A DNA stretch of 64,000 nucleotides from Tatumella morbirosei (GCF_000757425.2 NZ_JPKR02000003.1:1054001-1118000); one strand, 5' to 3'; positions 19,638 to 30,141 are shown, counted from the first letter of the stretch. The notes: a model not told the origin generated them from the letters alone. Program-made: numbers and translations.

Positions 19638-20840
19638 ATGTCGAGTAAGTTAATCCTGGTTCTTAACTGCGGCAGTTCTTCTTTGAAGTTTGCCATCATA
19701 GACCCTGAAAGCGGGGATGAATATCTTTCAGGACTGGCTGAATGCTTCAATTTGCCAGAAGCCAGGATAAAGTGGAAACATGACGGCAATAAACAGGAAG
19801 CTACTCTGGGAGCTGGTGCTGCCCATAGTGAGGCCCTCGATTTTATTGTCCACACTATCCTGCACCAGCAACCTGAACTTTCAGATAAAATTGTTGCTAT
19901 CGGGCACCGGGTCGTCCACGGCGGTGAGAGCCTTACAGAATCGGTGGTTATCAATGACCAGGTCATTGAGGAAATCCGCAAATCTTCTAATTTTGCCCCG
20001 TTACATAATCCGGCTCATCTTACAGGCATCAGAGAAGCACTGAAAAACTTTCCACATCTTTCCAGTAAAAATGTAGCGGTATTTGATACCGCTTTCCACC
20101 AGACAATGCCTGAGGAGTCTTATCTTTACGCTCTCCCGTATAAACTCTACAAACAGCATGGCATTCGCCGTTATGGCGCTCATGGTACCAGCCACTATTA
20201 CGTATCTCGTGAAGCGGCCCGGATGCTGGAAAAACCGGTAGAAACACTCAACGTCATCACCTGTCATCTTGGTAATGGTGGATCAGTCACAGCCATCCGC
20301 GATGGCAAGTCTGTGGATACCTCAATGGGATTAACCCCGCTGGAGGGCCTGGTGATGGGTACCCGCTGTGGTGATATTGATCCGGCTATCATTTTCTTCC
20401 TGCACGATAATCTGGGGATGAACACAGAACAGATCAACCACATGCTGACCAAAGAGTCCGGTCTGCTGGGTCTGACCGAAACCACCAGCGATTGCCGTTA
20501 TGTGGAAGATAATTACCTGACGCTGGAGAATGCACGGCGTGCCATGGACGTTTTCTGTCATCGCCTGGCAAAATATATTGGTGCCTATACATCCCTGATG
20601 GACGGCCGACTGGATGCTGTCGTGTTCACCGGCGGAATTGGTGAAAATGCGGCCAAAGTCAGGGAACTGACACTGAAAAAACTGGCCTTACTGAACATGG
20701 CAGTGGATGATGACAGCAATCTGGCAGCACGTTTCGGCGAATCCGGCTTTATCAATCAACCCGGTACCCGCCCGGTACTGGTTATTCCAACCAATGAAGA
20801 ACTCGTCATTGCCCGGGATGCGGCAAGACTGACAGCCTGA
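19638..20840 (+). CDS. ackA: Acetate kinase
   Basis: A 400-residue enzyme, the same length as in E. coli. It interconverts acetyl phosphate plus ADP with acetate plus ATP in the cytoplasm. The N-terminal phosphate motif [12 protein letters not shown] (residues 6-17) and the second family signature around [15 protein letters not shown] (about 331-345) are intact, as are GHRVVHGGE and DTAFHQTMP, which carry catalytic residues. It pairs with pta downstream to form the Pta-AckA pathway, separated by 69 bases that contain a strong hairpin. Confidence 0.97.
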   Translation: MSSKLILVLNCGSSSLKFAIIDPESGDEYLSGLAECFNLPEARIKWKHDGNKQEATLGAGAAHSEALDFIVHTILHQQPELSDKIVAIGHRVVHGGESLTESVVINDQVIEEIRKSSNFAPLHNPAHLTGIREALKNFPHLSSKNVAVFDTAFHQTMPEESYLYALPYKLYKQHGIRRYGAHGTSHYYVSREAARMLEKPVETLNVITCHLGNGGSVTAIRDGKSVDTSMGLTPLEGLVMGTRCGDIDPAIIFFLHDNLGMNTEQINHMLTKESGLLGLTETTSDCRYVEDNYLTLENARRAMDVFCHRLAKYIGAYTSLMDGRLDAVVFTGGIGENAAKVRELTLKKLALLNMAVDDDSNLAARFGESGFINQPGTRPVLVIPTNEELVIARDAARLTA

Positions 20841-20849
20841 TTTATCCCC

Positions 20850-20880
20850 CACCGTCAGCTAAGGCTGGCGGTGTTGTTTT
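20850..20880 (+). terminator. Terminator-like hairpin between ackA and pta
   Basis: CACCGTCAGC, loop TAAG, GCTGGCGGTG: a ten-base stem (one G-T pair) followed at once by TTGTTTT. This has the form of an intrinsic terminator 9 bases after the ackA stop and 29 bases before pta. It probably gives partial termination, lowering pta relative to ackA. Confidence 0.65.
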
Positions 20881-20909
20881 AGGACCGAATAAAAAAAGAG
20901 AGGTCGATT

Positions 20910-23060
20910 GTGTCCCGCACAATTATGCTAATTCCTACCGGCACCAGTGTCGGTCTGACCAGCGTCAGTCTCGGTGTTATCCGTGCTATGGAACGAAAAG
21001 GGATGCGCCTGAGCATCTTTAAACCTATAGCGCAGCCTCGTTCCAACAACGATGCAGAAGATCACACCACGGCTATTATTCGTCATAACTCGGTGATTCC
21101 TGCTGCAGAACCCCTTCGTATGTCTTACGTCGAAAATCTGTTGGGCTCTAATCAGCAGGATGTATTAATGGAAGAGATTATCGCCCGTTATCACGAGAAC
21201 GCCCGTGATGCTGAGGTGGTATTAGTCGAAGGTCTCGTCCCTACCCGTAAGCATGAATTCGCGAATGCTCTGAACTATGAAATTGCCCGAACTCTGAATG
21301 CCGAAATCATCTTTGTGATGTCCCCCGGCAACGATACCGCCGCCCAGTTCAGAGAACGTATCGAAATTATTCAGAGCAGTTTCGGTGGAAAGAAAAATAA
21401 AAACATTTCAGGCATCATCATTAATAAGCTCAATGCTCCGGTCGATGATCAAGGCCGGACCCGCCCTGACCTTTCTGAAATTTTCGAAGATTCCACCGAA
21501 GCGAGTATTGCCAATCTGGATACCACCAAACTTCGTGAAAGCAGTCCGTTACCGGTACTCGGATGTATTCCCTGGAGTTTCGACCTGATTGCCACCCGGG
21601 CCATTGATATGTGTCGTCATCTGAACGCCAGGGTGGTTAACGAAGGTGATATTCACACCCGGCGTATTCAGTCAGTCACCTTCTGTGCCCGCAGCCTGCC
21701 ACATATGCTGGAATTATTTCGCCCGGGTTCTCTGCTGGTGACATCGGCAGACCGGCCGGATGTATTGGTTTCGGCCTGCCTTGCAGCAATGAACGGTGTA
21801 GAAATTGGGGCTATTTTACTGACCGGCGGTTATGAAATTGATCCGCCGATCCAGGCCCTCTGCTCACGGGCACTACAAACCGGACTCCCCGTTTTTACCG
21901 TGAATACTAACACCTGGCAAACCTCGCTTAATTTGCAGAGTTTTAATCTGGAAGTTCCTATCGATGATACTCAGCGAATTGAAAAAATTCAGGAGTATGT
22001 GGCAAGTTATATCGATACCGATTGGGTGAACTCACTCAGTGGTGCCTCTGCCGGGAACCGTCTGCTGTCACCTCCGGCATTCCGTTATCAGTTGACAGAA
22101 CTGGCCCGTCAGGCAGCTAAACGCATTGTCCTGCCGGAAGGGGATGAGCCGAGAACAGTCAAAGCGGCTGCCATCTGTGCAGCTCGTGGGATTGCCACCT
22201 GTATCCTGTTGGGTTCTCCGGATAAAATTCATCGCGTAGCGGCCACCCAGGGCGTCACCCTTGGCAAAGGGATCGAAGTCATCGACCCCCTGAAAGTACG
22301 TGAAGATTATGTGGCAAGGCTGGTTGAACTGCGTAAGAGTAAGGGGATGACAGAAATTGTCGCCAGAGAACAGTTGGAAGATAATGTCGTTCTCGGAACA
22401 CTGATGCTGGAGAAAAACGAAGTGGACGGTCTGGTTTCCGGGGCAGTTCATACCACCGCAAACACCATCCGTCCCCCTCTGCAACTGATTAAGACTGCAC
22501 CTAACAGCTCACTGGTCTCCTCTGTGTTCTTCATGCTGCTGCCGGAACAGGTGCTGGTGTACGGCGACTGTGCCATTAACCCGGACCCAACTGCCGAACA
22601 ACTGGCCGAAATCGCGATTCAGTCTGCAGACTCAGCCACAGCCTTTGGCATAGAGCCGAGAGTGGCAATGATCTCTTATTCAACCGGGAATTCAGGCGCA
22701 GGCAGTGATGTTGAAAAAGTCAGGGAGGCCACTCGCCTGGCCAAAGAGAAACGCCCGGACTTAATCATCGATGGCCCCTTACAGTACGACGCGGCGATAA
22801 TGGAAGATGTGGCGAAATCTAAAGCCCCTGAGTCAGTGGTCGCCGGGCGTGCGACTGTGTTTATCTTCCCCGATCTGAATACCGGAAATACTACCTATAA
22901 GGCAGTTCAGCGCTCGGCGAATCTGATCTCTATCGGACCGATGTTACAGGGAATGCGTAAACCAGTGAATGACCTGTCGCGTGGTGCCTTAGTAGATGAC
23001 ATCGTCTATACCATCGCTTTGACTGCCATCCAGTCAAAACAGGCCGAAACTCACCAATAA
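20910..23060 (+). CDS. pta: Phosphate acetyltransferase (long enterobacterial form)
   Basis: A 716-residue enzyme (714 in E. coli) that converts acetyl-CoA and phosphate to acetyl phosphate. Three regions are seen: an N-terminal P-loop-like domain beginning [17 protein letters not shown], a central DRTGG domain (about 220-340), and the catalytic PTA domain from about 390 onward, with [33 protein letters not shown] and [17 protein letters not shown]. The long form is regulated by NADH and pyruvate in E. coli. It follows ackA and is preceded by an AGAGAGG ribosome site; the start codon is GTG. Confidence 0.96.
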   Translation: MSRTIMLIPTGTSVGLTSVSLGVIRAMERKGMRLSIFKPIAQPRSNNDAEDHTTAIIRHNSVIPAAEPLRMSYVENLLGSNQQDVLMEEIIARYHENARDAEVVLVEGLVPTRKHEFANALNYEIARTLNAEIIFVMSPGNDTAAQFRERIEIIQSSFGGKKNKNISGIIINKLNAPVDDQGRTRPDLSEIFEDSTEASIANLDTTKLRESSPLPVLGCIPWSFDLIATRAIDMCRHLNARVVNEGDIHTRRIQSVTFCARSLPHMLELFRPGSLLVTSADRPDVLVSACLAAMNGVEIGAILLTGGYEIDPPIQALCSRALQTGLPVFTVNTNTWQTSLNLQSFNLEVPIDDTQRIEKIQEYVASYIDTDWVNSLSGASAGNRLLSPPAFRYQLTELARQAAKRIVLPEGDEPRTVKAAAICAARGIATCILLGSPDKIHRVAATQGVTLGKGIEVIDPLKVREDYVARLVELRKSKGMTEIVAREQLEDNVVLGTLMLEKNEVDGLVSGAVHTTANTIRPPLQLIKTAPNSSLVSSVFFMLLPEQVLVYGDCAINPDPTAEQLAEIAIQSADSATAFGIEPRVAMISYSTGNSGAGSDVEKVREATRLAKEKRPDLIIDGPLQYDAAIMEDVAKSKAPESVVAGRATVFIFPDLNTGNTTYKAVQRSANLISIGPMLQGMRKPVNDLSRGALVDDIVYTIALTAIQSKQAETHQ

Positions 23061-23082
23061 CAGTTTTGAGGTATCAACAGAA

Positions 23083-23105
23083 CAGGCGGGCATAATGCCC
23101 GCCTG
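23083..23105 (+). terminator. Hairpin after pta
   Basis: CAGGCGGGC, loop ATAAT, GCCCGCCTG: a perfect nine-base GC-rich stem 22 bases after the pta stop, followed by CTGACTTTT. It lies between convergent pta and yfcD and may act in both directions. Confidence 0.6.
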
Positions 23106-23135
23106 CTGACTTTTCGGCACTCAATCCAGGAGGGA

Positions 23136-23681
23136 TCAGGACTGAATTTCGTTAGATGCGCGACGGGCTTCGCTGTTCCGACTCATCCATAAAGATAAGG
23201 CTTTCAGTGAGTCGTCGGTAAACTCATCACAACGTACAGTAATTTCTTCCGGTGTCATCCAGAAGATTTCTGCGACTTCGCTTTCCTGCATCGCAAAGGG
23301 GCCGTGGCACACACAACTGAATAATGAACCCCAGACACGACAGTGCTGATCCTCAAAGTAGAATTTGCCGTGTTCAGCAAAAGGCACATCCGCAATGCCA
23401 AGTTCTTCCTCAGCTTCACGCCGTGCAGAGATCAGCAAATCTTCACCTGACTGCACTACGCCACCCGCGGTAGCGTCCAGCTTCCCCGGCATAAAATCTT
23501 TAATCTCTGTACGACGCTGAACCAGAATTCGCCCCATTCCATCATGCACCACGATATAGGTTGCCCGATGACGGAGACACTCTGCACGCATTTGCGCACG
23601 ACTGGCTGTTTTGACGACTTCATCATCTTCACTTACGATATCAACCCACTCAATACCGTCTTCAGGAATTTGCTCCACCAT
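23136..23681 (-). CDS. yfcD: Nudix hydrolase YfcD
   Basis: A 181-residue Nudix-family protein (180 in E. coli). The full Nudix box is present from the GG in [13 protein letters not shown] through REAEEELGI, with all catalytic glutamates. Highly conserved flanks include [15 protein letters not shown] and [17 protein letters not shown], the latter typical of the IPP-isomerase-like Nudix group. The natural substrate is not established. The start at 23681 is taken because GGG of GGGTTACGG lies at ribosome-site distance and the N-terminus then matches the family. Confidence 0.92.
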   Translation of the reverse strand: MVEQIPEDGIEWVDIVSEDDEVVKTASRAQMRAECLRHRATYIVVHDGMGRILVQRRTEIKDFMPGKLDATAGGVVQSGEDLLISARREAEEELGIADVPFAEHGKFYFEDQHCRVWGSLFSCVCHGPFAMQESEVAEIFWMTPEEITVRCDEFTDDSLKALSLWMSRNSEARRASNEIQS

Positions 23682-23786
23682 CCGTAACCCTTTTATCTCG
23701 CAGATACTCACAGTATCTAATATTATCAGACAATTATTACAATGGACGTAAAGTTAATGTTAAATATTACTCTGCCCATCGCCGGT

Positions 23787-24431
23787 TTATTTGTTATTTA
23801 GCTTTACCGCTTCATTCACCCACAACTGTATCGACGCTCGTTGCCATTGAAATGCTGCATACTCCTGAAGTCTTTCCGGCAAAGGATCACCGTGCTTTGT
23901 CAGTCGGTTAAGCATCACGGCTAAATCACAGTCAGCCACTGACCATTGACCAAACAACGAAGAATGTTGCCCTATCAGCTGAGAAGCACCACTGATCAGT
24001 TTTTTTACATCACGTTCCCCCGCAGCAGACAACGGGGGGTATTTTCGTCCGGAAAAAATAACATCGGTTGGCCGCTCCGTACGCAATGCCAGAAAATCAC
24101 TGCGTAACCAGGCCTGGACCTGTCTGGCCATTGCTTTTTGCTGATGATGAGACGGATAAACTCGTGGATAGTCTGGTGCAGGGAATGTCTCGTCGAGGTA
24201 CTCAGCGATAGCTGAAGATTCAGACAGTGTAAACCCATCATGTTGCAGACAAGGGACTCGCCCTGTCAGCAACAACGAAGACAGCTCCGGGCGGGTATGC
24301 TGGTTCTGTTCCAGATTCAGCGTATTTACGCTAAAGCGCAGCCCTTTCTCCTGCATACAGACATACACCGACATGGCATAAGGACTATGAAATCCTGAGT
24401 CAGACCACAAAATTAATCCGGGAGAAGACAT
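23787..24431 (-). CDS. yfcF: Glutathione S-transferase-like protein YfcF
   Basis: A 214-residue protein, the same length as E. coli YfcF, a glutathione transferase with peroxidase activity reported in the literature. The N-terminal thioredoxin-like domain starts LILWSDSGFHSPYAMS and contains LSESSAIAEYLDE (GSH-binding ES pair). The C-terminal helical domain has AWLRSDFLALRTERPTDVIF and the family ending FQWQRASIQLWV. It stands alone between convergent pta-yfcD and the his transporter genes. Confidence 0.88.
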   Translation of the reverse strand: MSSPGLILWSDSGFHSPYAMSVYVCMQEKGLRFSVNTLNLEQNQHTRPELSSLLLTGRVPCLQHDGFTLSESSAIAEYLDETFPAPDYPRVYPSHHQQKAMARQVQAWLRSDFLALRTERPTDVIFSGRKYPPLSAAGERDVKKLISGASQLIGQHSSLFGQWSVADCDLAVMLNRLTKHGDPLPERLQEYAAFQWQRASIQLWVNEAVKLNNK

Positions 24432-24555
24432 AAACAGTTCTCGCTACGCGTGACGATAAATATCTGTTTACAGAATTTTTAGCAGGAAGGCAATTGCTGA
24501 CTGTTTCATCGCCTGAGAAGCGATAGTCTGTGCAGCAACTCCTGCTGAATATACT

Positions 24556-24588
24556 CCTGCCTGTACCACAGATAGTGATACAGGCAGG
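24556..24588. repeat. Inverted repeat downstream of hisP
   Basis: Arms CCTGCCTGTA (24556-24565) and TACAGGCAGG (24579-24588) are perfectly complementary with a 13-base loop, eight bases past the hisP stop. No T-run follows on the minus strand, so it may be a 3' end protecting hairpin or part of a Rho-dependent terminator. Confidence 0.5.
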
Positions 24589-24595
24589 GAAGTGG

Positions 24596-25369
24596 TTATT
24601 TTAATGCGCCGGAAAGAAACTGCTGAAGACGCGGGCTTTTCGGCTGACTGAATACCGTCTCCGGATGACCCTGCTCTTCAATTTTCCCCTGATGCAGGAA
24701 AATAACATGGTTAGAGACGTGGCGGGCAAACTCCATCTCATGGGTAACCACCACCATGGTTTTCCCCTCTTCTGCAAGTTGCTGCATAATTCGCAGCACT
24801 TCGCCCACCAGTTCAGGGTCAAGCGCAGATGTCGGTTCATCGAACAATAGAACTTCAGGCTCCATCGCCAGCGCCCTGGCAATGGATACGCGCTGTTGTT
24901 GACCACCGGACAGATGTACCGGATATTTCGCCCGTGCCCGCTCATCAATACCGACTTTATCCAGGTACTTAATTGCCCGCTCACGGGCTTCCTGCTTGCT
25001 GATTCCCAGAACATGAACCGGAGCTTCCATCACGTTATCCAGTACTGTCATGTGGCTCCACAGGTTGAAGTGCTGGAACACCATGGTCAGGCGGGTACGT
25101 AATTTCCGCAATTGTTCTTTGTCGGCCACTTTAAGCTGGCCATCTTTGTCACGCACCAGATTAATATTTTCTTTATTCAGCGCAATGGTGCCTTCGCTGG
25201 GTTTTTCCAGAAAATTAATACAGCGTAAAAACGTACTCTTACCGGACCCGGAAGATCCGATAATACTAATCACATCACCAGCCGCAGCCTGTAATGAAAC
25301 TCCCTTGAGAACCTCATGTTCTCCATAACGTTTGTGGAGTTCTGTCACACTTAATTTTATTTCAGCCAT
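24596..25369 (-). CDS. hisP: Histidine ABC transporter ATP-binding subunit HisP
   Basis: A 257-residue ABC ATPase, the usual HisP length. Walker A is GSSGSGKST (about 37-45), the signature is [15 protein letters not shown], Walker B is [13 protein letters not shown], and the switch histidine is in [12 protein letters not shown]. It drives uptake of histidine through HisQM at the inner membrane; in E. coli and Salmonella the same complex also serves the lysine/arginine/ornithine binding protein ArgT. Last gene of hisJQMP. Confidence 0.96.
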   Translation of the reverse strand: MAEIKLSVTELHKRYGEHEVLKGVSLQAAAGDVISIIGSSGSGKSTFLRCINFLEKPSEGTIALNKENINLVRDKDGQLKVADKEQLRKLRTRLTMVFQHFNLWSHMTVLDNVMEAPVHVLGISKQEARERAIKYLDKVGIDERARAKYPVHLSGGQQQRVSIARALAMEPEVLLFDEPTSALDPELVGEVLRIMQQLAEEGKTMVVVTHEMEFARHVSNHVIFLHQGKIEEQGHPETVFSQPKSPRLQQFLSGALK

Positions 25370-25386
25370 ATTTTTACTCAGCGGGA

Positions 25387-26091
25387 TCAGGATTTAACAT
25401 GTGGCAGCCAGCGACGCTCGGCCATACGGAACAGCGTAATCAGACCATAAGAAATGACCAGATAAATAATCGCAGCAATACCAAACGCAGTAAAAGGCTG
25501 ATATGTCGCGGCATTAATATCTCTGGCTATTTTCAGAACGTCGGGCACCGTGGCGGTAAACGCCAGTGATGTGGAGTGCAACATCAGTATAACTTCGTTA
25601 CTGTAAGCCGGCAGTGCAATACGCAGCGCTGCAGGAAGAATAATACAACGATACATTTTGAAACGGGAAAAACCATAAGCCCGCGCGGCTTCAATTTCAC
25701 CGTGTGGTACAGAACGAATAGCTCCGGCAAACACCTCGGTGGTGTAAGCGCAGGTATTTAGTGCAAAGGCCAGTAAGGTACAGTTCATACCGCTACGGAA
25801 GAAGGCATTCAGCAACTCATTGCCTTTCACCACTTCCAGGGTATACATTCCGGTGTAAAACACCAGTAGCTGTACATACAAGGGTGTACCACGAAAAACA
25901 TAGGTAAAGATCCATACCGGAGTACTAATAAAGCGGTTCGATGATACGCGGGCAATGGCCAGTATGACAGCCATCACTCCACCAATCACTACTGACAAAA
26001 TTAACAGCCAGAGTGTTACCGCTACGCCGGTAAACCGGTAGCCATCCGTCCATAGCAATGACTGCCAATAGTCGTGAATAATATCAATCAT
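25387..26091 (-). CDS. hisM: Histidine ABC transporter permease HisM
   Basis: A 234-residue inner-membrane permease (238 in E. coli). The start ATG at 26091 overlaps the hisQ stop by four bases and gives [13 protein letters not shown]; a longer open frame lies within hisQ. The cytoplasmic EAA loop that contacts HisP is visible in [19 protein letters not shown]. Five or so membrane helices are expected. Together with HisQ it forms the histidine channel. Confidence 0.95.
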   Translation of the reverse strand: MIDIIHDYWQSLLWTDGYRFTGVAVTLWLLILSVVIGGVMAVILAIARVSSNRFISTPVWIFTYVFRGTPLYVQLLVFYTGMYTLEVVKGNELLNAFFRSGMNCTLLAFALNTCAYTTEVFAGAIRSVPHGEIEAARAYGFSRFKMYRCIILPAALRIALPAYSNEVILMLHSTSLAFTATVPDVLKIARDINAATYQPFTAFGIAAIIYLVISYGLITLFRMAERRWLPHVKS

Positions 26092-26774
26092 AATTCGGCC
26101 TTTTTCACCCCAACTGAATAGCGGCGTTCCAGCCACCACAACACACCATTGGAGACTGTGGTAAAGAACAGATAGATGACTCCGGCGACAATCGCGAAGT
26201 AGAACGGCTGCCAGGTGCTTTTACCTGCCAGTTGCGTCGCCTTAATCACATCTTCCAGGCCAAGTAATGACACTAATGCCGTCGCTTTTAGAATAACCTG
26301 CCAGTTGTTACCAATGGCAGGCAGTGCGAAACGCATCATCAATGGGAATAACACCCGACGAAATACCTGAGAACTGGTCATGCCATAAGCCGTAGCTGCT
26401 TCCGTCTGCCCTTTAGGGACCGACAGGAAAGCCCCACGGAACGTCTCAGTAAAATAAGCGCCGTAGATAAAGCCGATGGTGATAATCCCGGCCGCCATGG
26501 GATCGATATCAATCTGTTCCCAACCCATCAGGTCTGTAAACTGATTAAGAGCAATCTGCAGTCCGTAATAGATAAGCAGCATCAATACCAGATCGGGGAT
26601 ACCACGAATAATGGTGGTATATAAACCGAACACAGATCGTAAGATTGTGCTTTTTGAAAGTTTGGCTCCGGCGCCTATCAGTCCCAAAATAACCGCCAGA
26701 ACCACAGAACTGATTGCCAGTTCAATCGTTACCAGCGCGCCTTTCATAATGACGTCGGTATATCCATAGAGCAT
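26088..26774 (-). CDS. hisQ: Histidine ABC transporter permease HisQ
   Basis: A 228-residue inner-membrane permease, the same length as the enteric protein. The EAA loop is seen in QTEAATAYGMTSSQVFRRV near residue 130. It starts MLYGYTDVIMKGALVTIELA. It is separated from hisJ by 66 bases that contain a stable hairpin, which is where the his transport operon of Salmonella has REP elements. Confidence 0.95.
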   Translation of the reverse strand: MLYGYTDVIMKGALVTIELAISSVVLAVILGLIGAGAKLSKSTILRSVFGLYTTIIRGIPDLVLMLLIYYGLQIALNQFTDLMGWEQIDIDPMAAGIITIGFIYGAYFTETFRGAFLSVPKGQTEAATAYGMTSSQVFRRVLFPLMMRFALPAIGNNWQVILKATALVSLLGLEDVIKATQLAGKSTWQPFYFAIVAGVIYLFFTTVSNGVLWWLERRYSVGVKKAEL

Positions 26775-26805
26775 TAAACAATTCCTGCAACAAAAGAGAC
26801 AACCA

Positions 26806-26829
26806 CTGCCCGCAACTGGCGGCGGGCAG
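26806..26829 (-). repeat. Stem-loop in the hisJ-hisQ gap
   Basis: Arms CTGCCCGC (26806-26813) and GCGGGCAG (26822-26829) pair perfectly around an eight-base loop, 11 bases beyond the hisJ stop. There is no T-run. A structure at this point can protect the hisJ 3' end and so raise binding-protein output over the membrane subunits. Confidence 0.55.
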
Positions 26830-26840
26830 CTCGCGGCGAA

Positions 26841-27623
26841 TTAATCGCCGTAGACATTAAAGTCGAAATATTTTTTCGCCAGTTTGTCGTAAGTTCCATC
26901 CTTACGCATAGACTCGAAAGCTTTATCCACCGCAGCCTTCAGCTCTGTGTCACTTTTGCGCATTCCCATTCCGGTTCCCACACCAAAGATTTTATCGTCT
27001 TTAACCGCAGGACCCGCAAAGGCATAACCCTTTCCTACAGGGCTTTTCAGGAAGCCTTCTCCGGCCTGTACTTCATCCTGGAAAGCAGCATCGATACGTC
27101 CGGCATGCAGATCCTGATACACCTGGTCCTGTCCGGAATAAGAAACAACATTGACTCCCTGTGGACGCCAGTATTCGTTAGCATAGGTTTCCTGAGTAGT
27201 TCCCTGCTCTACCCCAATACTTTTACCTTTCAGCGATGCAAGTGTCGGCTGCAGGGTAGAACCTTTCACCGCCACCAGTCGGGAGTTCGCCGCATACAGT
27301 TTTTCTGAAAACGCGATCTGTTTCTCACGTTTCTCAGTGATAGATAACGAGGAAATGATGGCATCAATTTTATTGGCCTGCAGTGACGGGATCAGTCCGT
27401 CAAAGTCACCTTCCACATAGGTACACTTAGTGTGGATACGCGCACAAATTTCGTTTGTCAGATCAATGTCAAAACCCACCAGTTTACCACTGGAATCTTT
27501 TGACTCAAAGGGCGGATACGTTGGGTCGGTTCCGATACGCAGCGTTTTGGGAATTGCCGCAAATACACTGCCAACGCTGGAAATTGCCAACATTAGAGAA
27601 AGAGCTAATACTCGCTTTTTCAT
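26841..27623 (-). CDS. hisJ: Periplasmic histidine-binding protein HisJ
   Basis: A 260-residue periplasmic solute-binding protein (family 3), the same length as enteric HisJ. A signal peptide is clear: [16 protein letters not shown] followed by an Ala-X-Ala-like site near residue 22. The mature part carries [18 protein letters not shown] and [14 protein letters not shown] as in HisJ and ArgT, and a ligand-site RLVAVKGS-type strand. Only one binding-protein gene is present here; E. coli and Salmonella have argT directly upstream. Its promoter region contains a sigma-54 promoter and two NtrC-like sites. Confidence 0.94.
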   Translation of the reverse strand: MKKRVLALSLMLAISSVGSVFAAIPKTLRIGTDPTYPPFESKDSSGKLVGFDIDLTNEICARIHTKCTYVEGDFDGLIPSLQANKIDAIISSLSITEKREKQIAFSEKLYAANSRLVAVKGSTLQPTLASLKGKSIGVEQGTTQETYANEYWRPQGVNVVSYSGQDQVYQDLHAGRIDAAFQDEVQAGEGFLKSPVGKGYAFAGPAVKDDKIFGVGTGMGMRKSDTELKAAVDKAFESMRKDGTYDKLAKKYFDFNVYGD

Positions 27624-27690
27624 AGACTGCCCTCAGGTTGATATTTTTTATAGTGTTGAGTAATGAATGTTGTGTGTTCACAAATTATTT

Positions 27691-27706
27691 AGCACTTTTC
27701 GTGCCA
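27691..27706 (-). promoter_or_regulatory. Sigma-54 (RpoN) promoter for hisJ
   Basis: The minus strand reads TGGCACGAAAAGTGCT. It contains the full TGGCACG -24 element and a TGCT -12 element, with GG and GC exactly ten bases apart as sigma-54 needs; only the first T of TTGC differs. It points at hisJ, whose ATG is about 68 bases downstream. NtrC-like sites lie upstream. Confidence 0.8.
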
Positions 27707-27811
27707 GGCAGCATCACCTTACCTGAAAAAGGCCGGAACCGACCAATACTTTATTTTGTCGCGGATTAAACACCTTCCTGACAAAGCTCTGTGACTGGTT
27801 GCCGGCAGAAA

Positions 27812-27850
27812 TGCACCACCACAATGCACAAAAGGCACCATTTTGGTGCC
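27812..27850 (-). promoter_or_regulatory. Tandem NtrC-like enhancer sites upstream of hisJ
   Basis: Two 17-base dyads, TGCACCACCACAATGCA (27812-27828) and GGCACCATTTTGGTGCC (27834-27850), resemble the NtrC consensus TGCACY-N5-RGTGCA. Their centres are 22 bases apart, about two helical turns, and they lie roughly 130-160 bases upstream of the expected start of transcription. The second dyad could also fold as a hairpin followed by TTTTG beyond ubiX, so it may double as a terminator. Confidence 0.65.
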
Positions 27851-27887
27851 ATTACCGGGCAATGAATCATTTTAGTGCGTGCTGGGT

Positions 27888-28460
27888 TTAGCTCTTGCCC
27901 TGCCAGCGGGCAAATAAGTCCTGAGGCAGCTCAATGTTAAACTGGTCAATAATCCGGTTAACTGTCTGGTCGACGATATCCATGACATTTTGCGGGCGAT
28001 GATAAAACGCAGGCACCGGCGGCATAATAATCGCCCCCATCTCTGCGGCGGTCGTCATCATTCTCAGGTGCCCCAGGTGTAAAGGCGTTTCACGTACACC
28101 GAGTACCAGTGTCCGCCGCTCTTTCAGAACCACATCCGCCGCCCTGGTCAGCAAATTGTCACTGTAGCTGTGCACAATTCCTGACAATGTCTTCATTGAA
28201 CAAGGCAGCAGGGCCATACCATCAGTCTTAAATGAACCGGAAGAGATACTGGCGCCTATATCACGATTATCGTGCACCACATCTGCCAGCGCCTGAACTT
28301 CCCGCACGCTGATATCACTTTCCATGGCTAGTGTCTGACGGGCAGACTGACTCATGACTAAATGGGTTTCCACCTGAGGCAGATCTTTCAGTACCTCTAA
28401 CAGACGAATACCGTAAATAACGCCGCTGGCTCCTGATAAACCAACAATGAGTCTTTTCAT
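27888..28460 (-). CDS. ubiX: Flavin prenyltransferase UbiX
   Basis: A 190-residue protein (189 in E. coli) of the UbiX/Pad1 group. It makes the prenylated FMN cofactor used by the decarboxylase UbiD in ubiquinone synthesis. The N-terminal FMN site MKRLIVGLSGASGVIYGIRL is typical, and VVLKERRTLVLGVRETPLH and GAIIMPPVPAFY are conserved in the family. The ATG at 28460 is chosen because it begins the family N-terminus. It follows purF on the same strand. Confidence 0.94.
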   Translation of the reverse strand: MKRLIVGLSGASGVIYGIRLLEVLKDLPQVETHLVMSQSARQTLAMESDISVREVQALADVVHDNRDIGASISSGSFKTDGMALLPCSMKTLSGIVHSYSDNLLTRAADVVLKERRTLVLGVRETPLHLGHLRMMTTAAEMGAIIMPPVPAFYHRPQNVMDIVDQTVNRIIDQFNIELPQDLFARWQGKS

Positions 28461-28533
28461 AACCTGCTCCGGGAGGTGCACTAAAAACCAGCATCATAAC
28501 GTGTGACGGGGCATTGAGGCGAACAGAATTCCA

Positions 28534-28560
28534 AAAAACACAGGGCGGAAAATCCGCCCT
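28534..28560 (-). terminator. purF terminator
   Basis: AGGGCGGA, loop AAA, TCCGCCCT: a perfect eight-base GC-rich stem 26 bases beyond the purF stop. On the minus strand it is followed by TGTGTTTTTTGG, giving a T-run. On the plus strand a T-run follows as well. Confidence 0.75.
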
Positions 28561-28586
28561 ATGTTTTTTATGTCATTACGAGAAGT

Positions 28587-30104
28587 TTAACCTTCGTTAT
28601 GCAATTCCAGATTTTCGACTTCATTTTGTCTGGCAATCGCCTGAGCATCATCGTTGCGCAGTGACTGTAAATAATCCAGATAGCCTTGATCAACATCTTT
28701 GGTGACATAGATTCCATCAAACACCGAGCAGTCAAACTCTGTGATATCCGGATTTTCTTCACGTACGGCGTCGATAAGATCATTCAGATCCTGGAAAATT
28801 AACGCATCCGCTTTAATCAGGTGGCAGATTTCATCAACTTCACGTCCGTGAGCAATCAGTTCGGTAACACTGGGCATATCGATGCCATAGACGTTAGGGA
28901 AACGCACTTCCGGTGCCGCTGAAGCCAGATACACTTTCTTCGCTCCGGCTTCACGGGCCATTTCAATTATCTGCTCAGAAGTGGTGCCACGGACAATGGA
29001 GTCATCAACCAGCAACACATTCTTATCACGGAATTCGGCACGGTTTGCATTCAGCTTACGTCGAACCGCACTGCGACGCATCTGCTGTCCAGGCATAATA
29101 AAGGTCCGGCCGACATAACGGTTTTTAACGAACCCCTGGCGATAAGGTTTATCCAGAATACGGGCAATTTCCAATGCGACATCGGTAGAGGTTTCCGGGA
29201 TTGGAATAACCACATCAATATCCAGGTCTTCCCACTCACGGGCAATCTTCTCACCCAGTTTAGTCCCCATACGAACACGGGCACTGTACACCGAAATTTT
29301 ATCGATAAATGAGTCAGGACGCGCGAAATAAACGTACTCAAACAAGCACGGATGGCTTTTCGGGTTCGCTGCGCACTGCCGGGTAGAAAGTTCACCCTGC
29401 TCGGTGATATAAACGGCTTCACCCGGTGCCACATCGCGTATAAATTCAAAGCCTAAGGTGTCCAGGGCAACACTTTCAGACGCAACCATATATTCAGTGC
29501 GTTCATCCGGCAATACACGTTTACCCAGAACCAAAGGACGAATGCCATTCGGGTCACGGAAAGCGACCATACCGTGGCCAATAATCATCGATACCACTGC
29601 ATAGGCCCCGCGGACCAGAGTATGTAGTGATTCTACGGCGGCAAAAATATTTTCTGCCGTCAACGGATAGACCTGAAAACGGTCGAGTTCCTGGGCAAAA
29701 ACATTCAACAGCACTTCAGAGTCTGAGGTGGTATTCACATGACGACGGCCATACTCAAATAAACGTGAGCGCAGTTCATGAGCATTGGTCAGATTTCCGT
29801 TGTGTGCCAGCGTAATACCGTAAGGAGAGTTAACGTAAAAAGGCTGGGCTTCAGAGGCACTTGAGCTTCCTGCTGTCGGGTAACGAACATGGCCAATCCC
29901 CATATTCCCCTGTAAGCGCTGCATATGACGTGCTTCAAACACATCGCTCACCAGTCCGTTTGCTTTCCGCAGGCGGAAGCAGTTCATCGCATCAATGGTG
30001 CAGATCCCCGCCGCGTCCTGGCCGCGGTGCTGTAATACCGTTAATGCATCGTAAATAGACTGGTTGACCGGCAGAAACCCGGTGATACCGACAATACCGC
30101 ACAT
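28587..30104 (-). CDS. purF: Amidophosphoribosyltransferase
   Basis: A 505-residue enzyme, the same length as in E. coli, catalysing the first step of purine synthesis: PRPP plus glutamine to phosphoribosylamine. The N-terminal nucleophile is Cys2 in [10 protein letters not shown], exposed after Met removal. The glutaminase domain covers about 1-230 ([19 protein letters not shown]). The phosphoribosyltransferase domain holds the PRPP loop [18 protein letters not shown] near 365-382. It lies 37 bases after cvpA; both should be under PurR control. Confidence 0.97.
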   Translation of the reverse strand: MCGIVGITGFLPVNQSIYDALTVLQHRGQDAAGICTIDAMNCFRLRKANGLVSDVFEARHMQRLQGNMGIGHVRYPTAGSSSASEAQPFYVNSPYGITLAHNGNLTNAHELRSRLFEYGRRHVNTTSDSEVLLNVFAQELDRFQVYPLTAENIFAAVESLHTLVRGAYAVVSMIIGHGMVAFRDPNGIRPLVLGKRVLPDERTEYMVASESVALDTLGFEFIRDVAPGEAVYITEQGELSTRQCAANPKSHPCLFEYVYFARPDSFIDKISVYSARVRMGTKLGEKIAREWEDLDIDVVIPIPETSTDVALEIARILDKPYRQGFVKNRYVGRTFIMPGQQMRRSAVRRKLNANRAEFRDKNVLLVDDSIVRGTTSEQIIEMAREAGAKKVYLASAAPEVRFPNVYGIDMPSVTELIAHGREVDEICHLIKADALIFQDLNDLIDAVREENPDITEFDCSVFDGIYVTKDVDQGYLDYLQSLRNDDAQAIARQNEVENLELHNEG

Positions 30105-30141
30105 GTTGTCATTTCCTCATTAAAGCCGTATCTCCCCTGCC

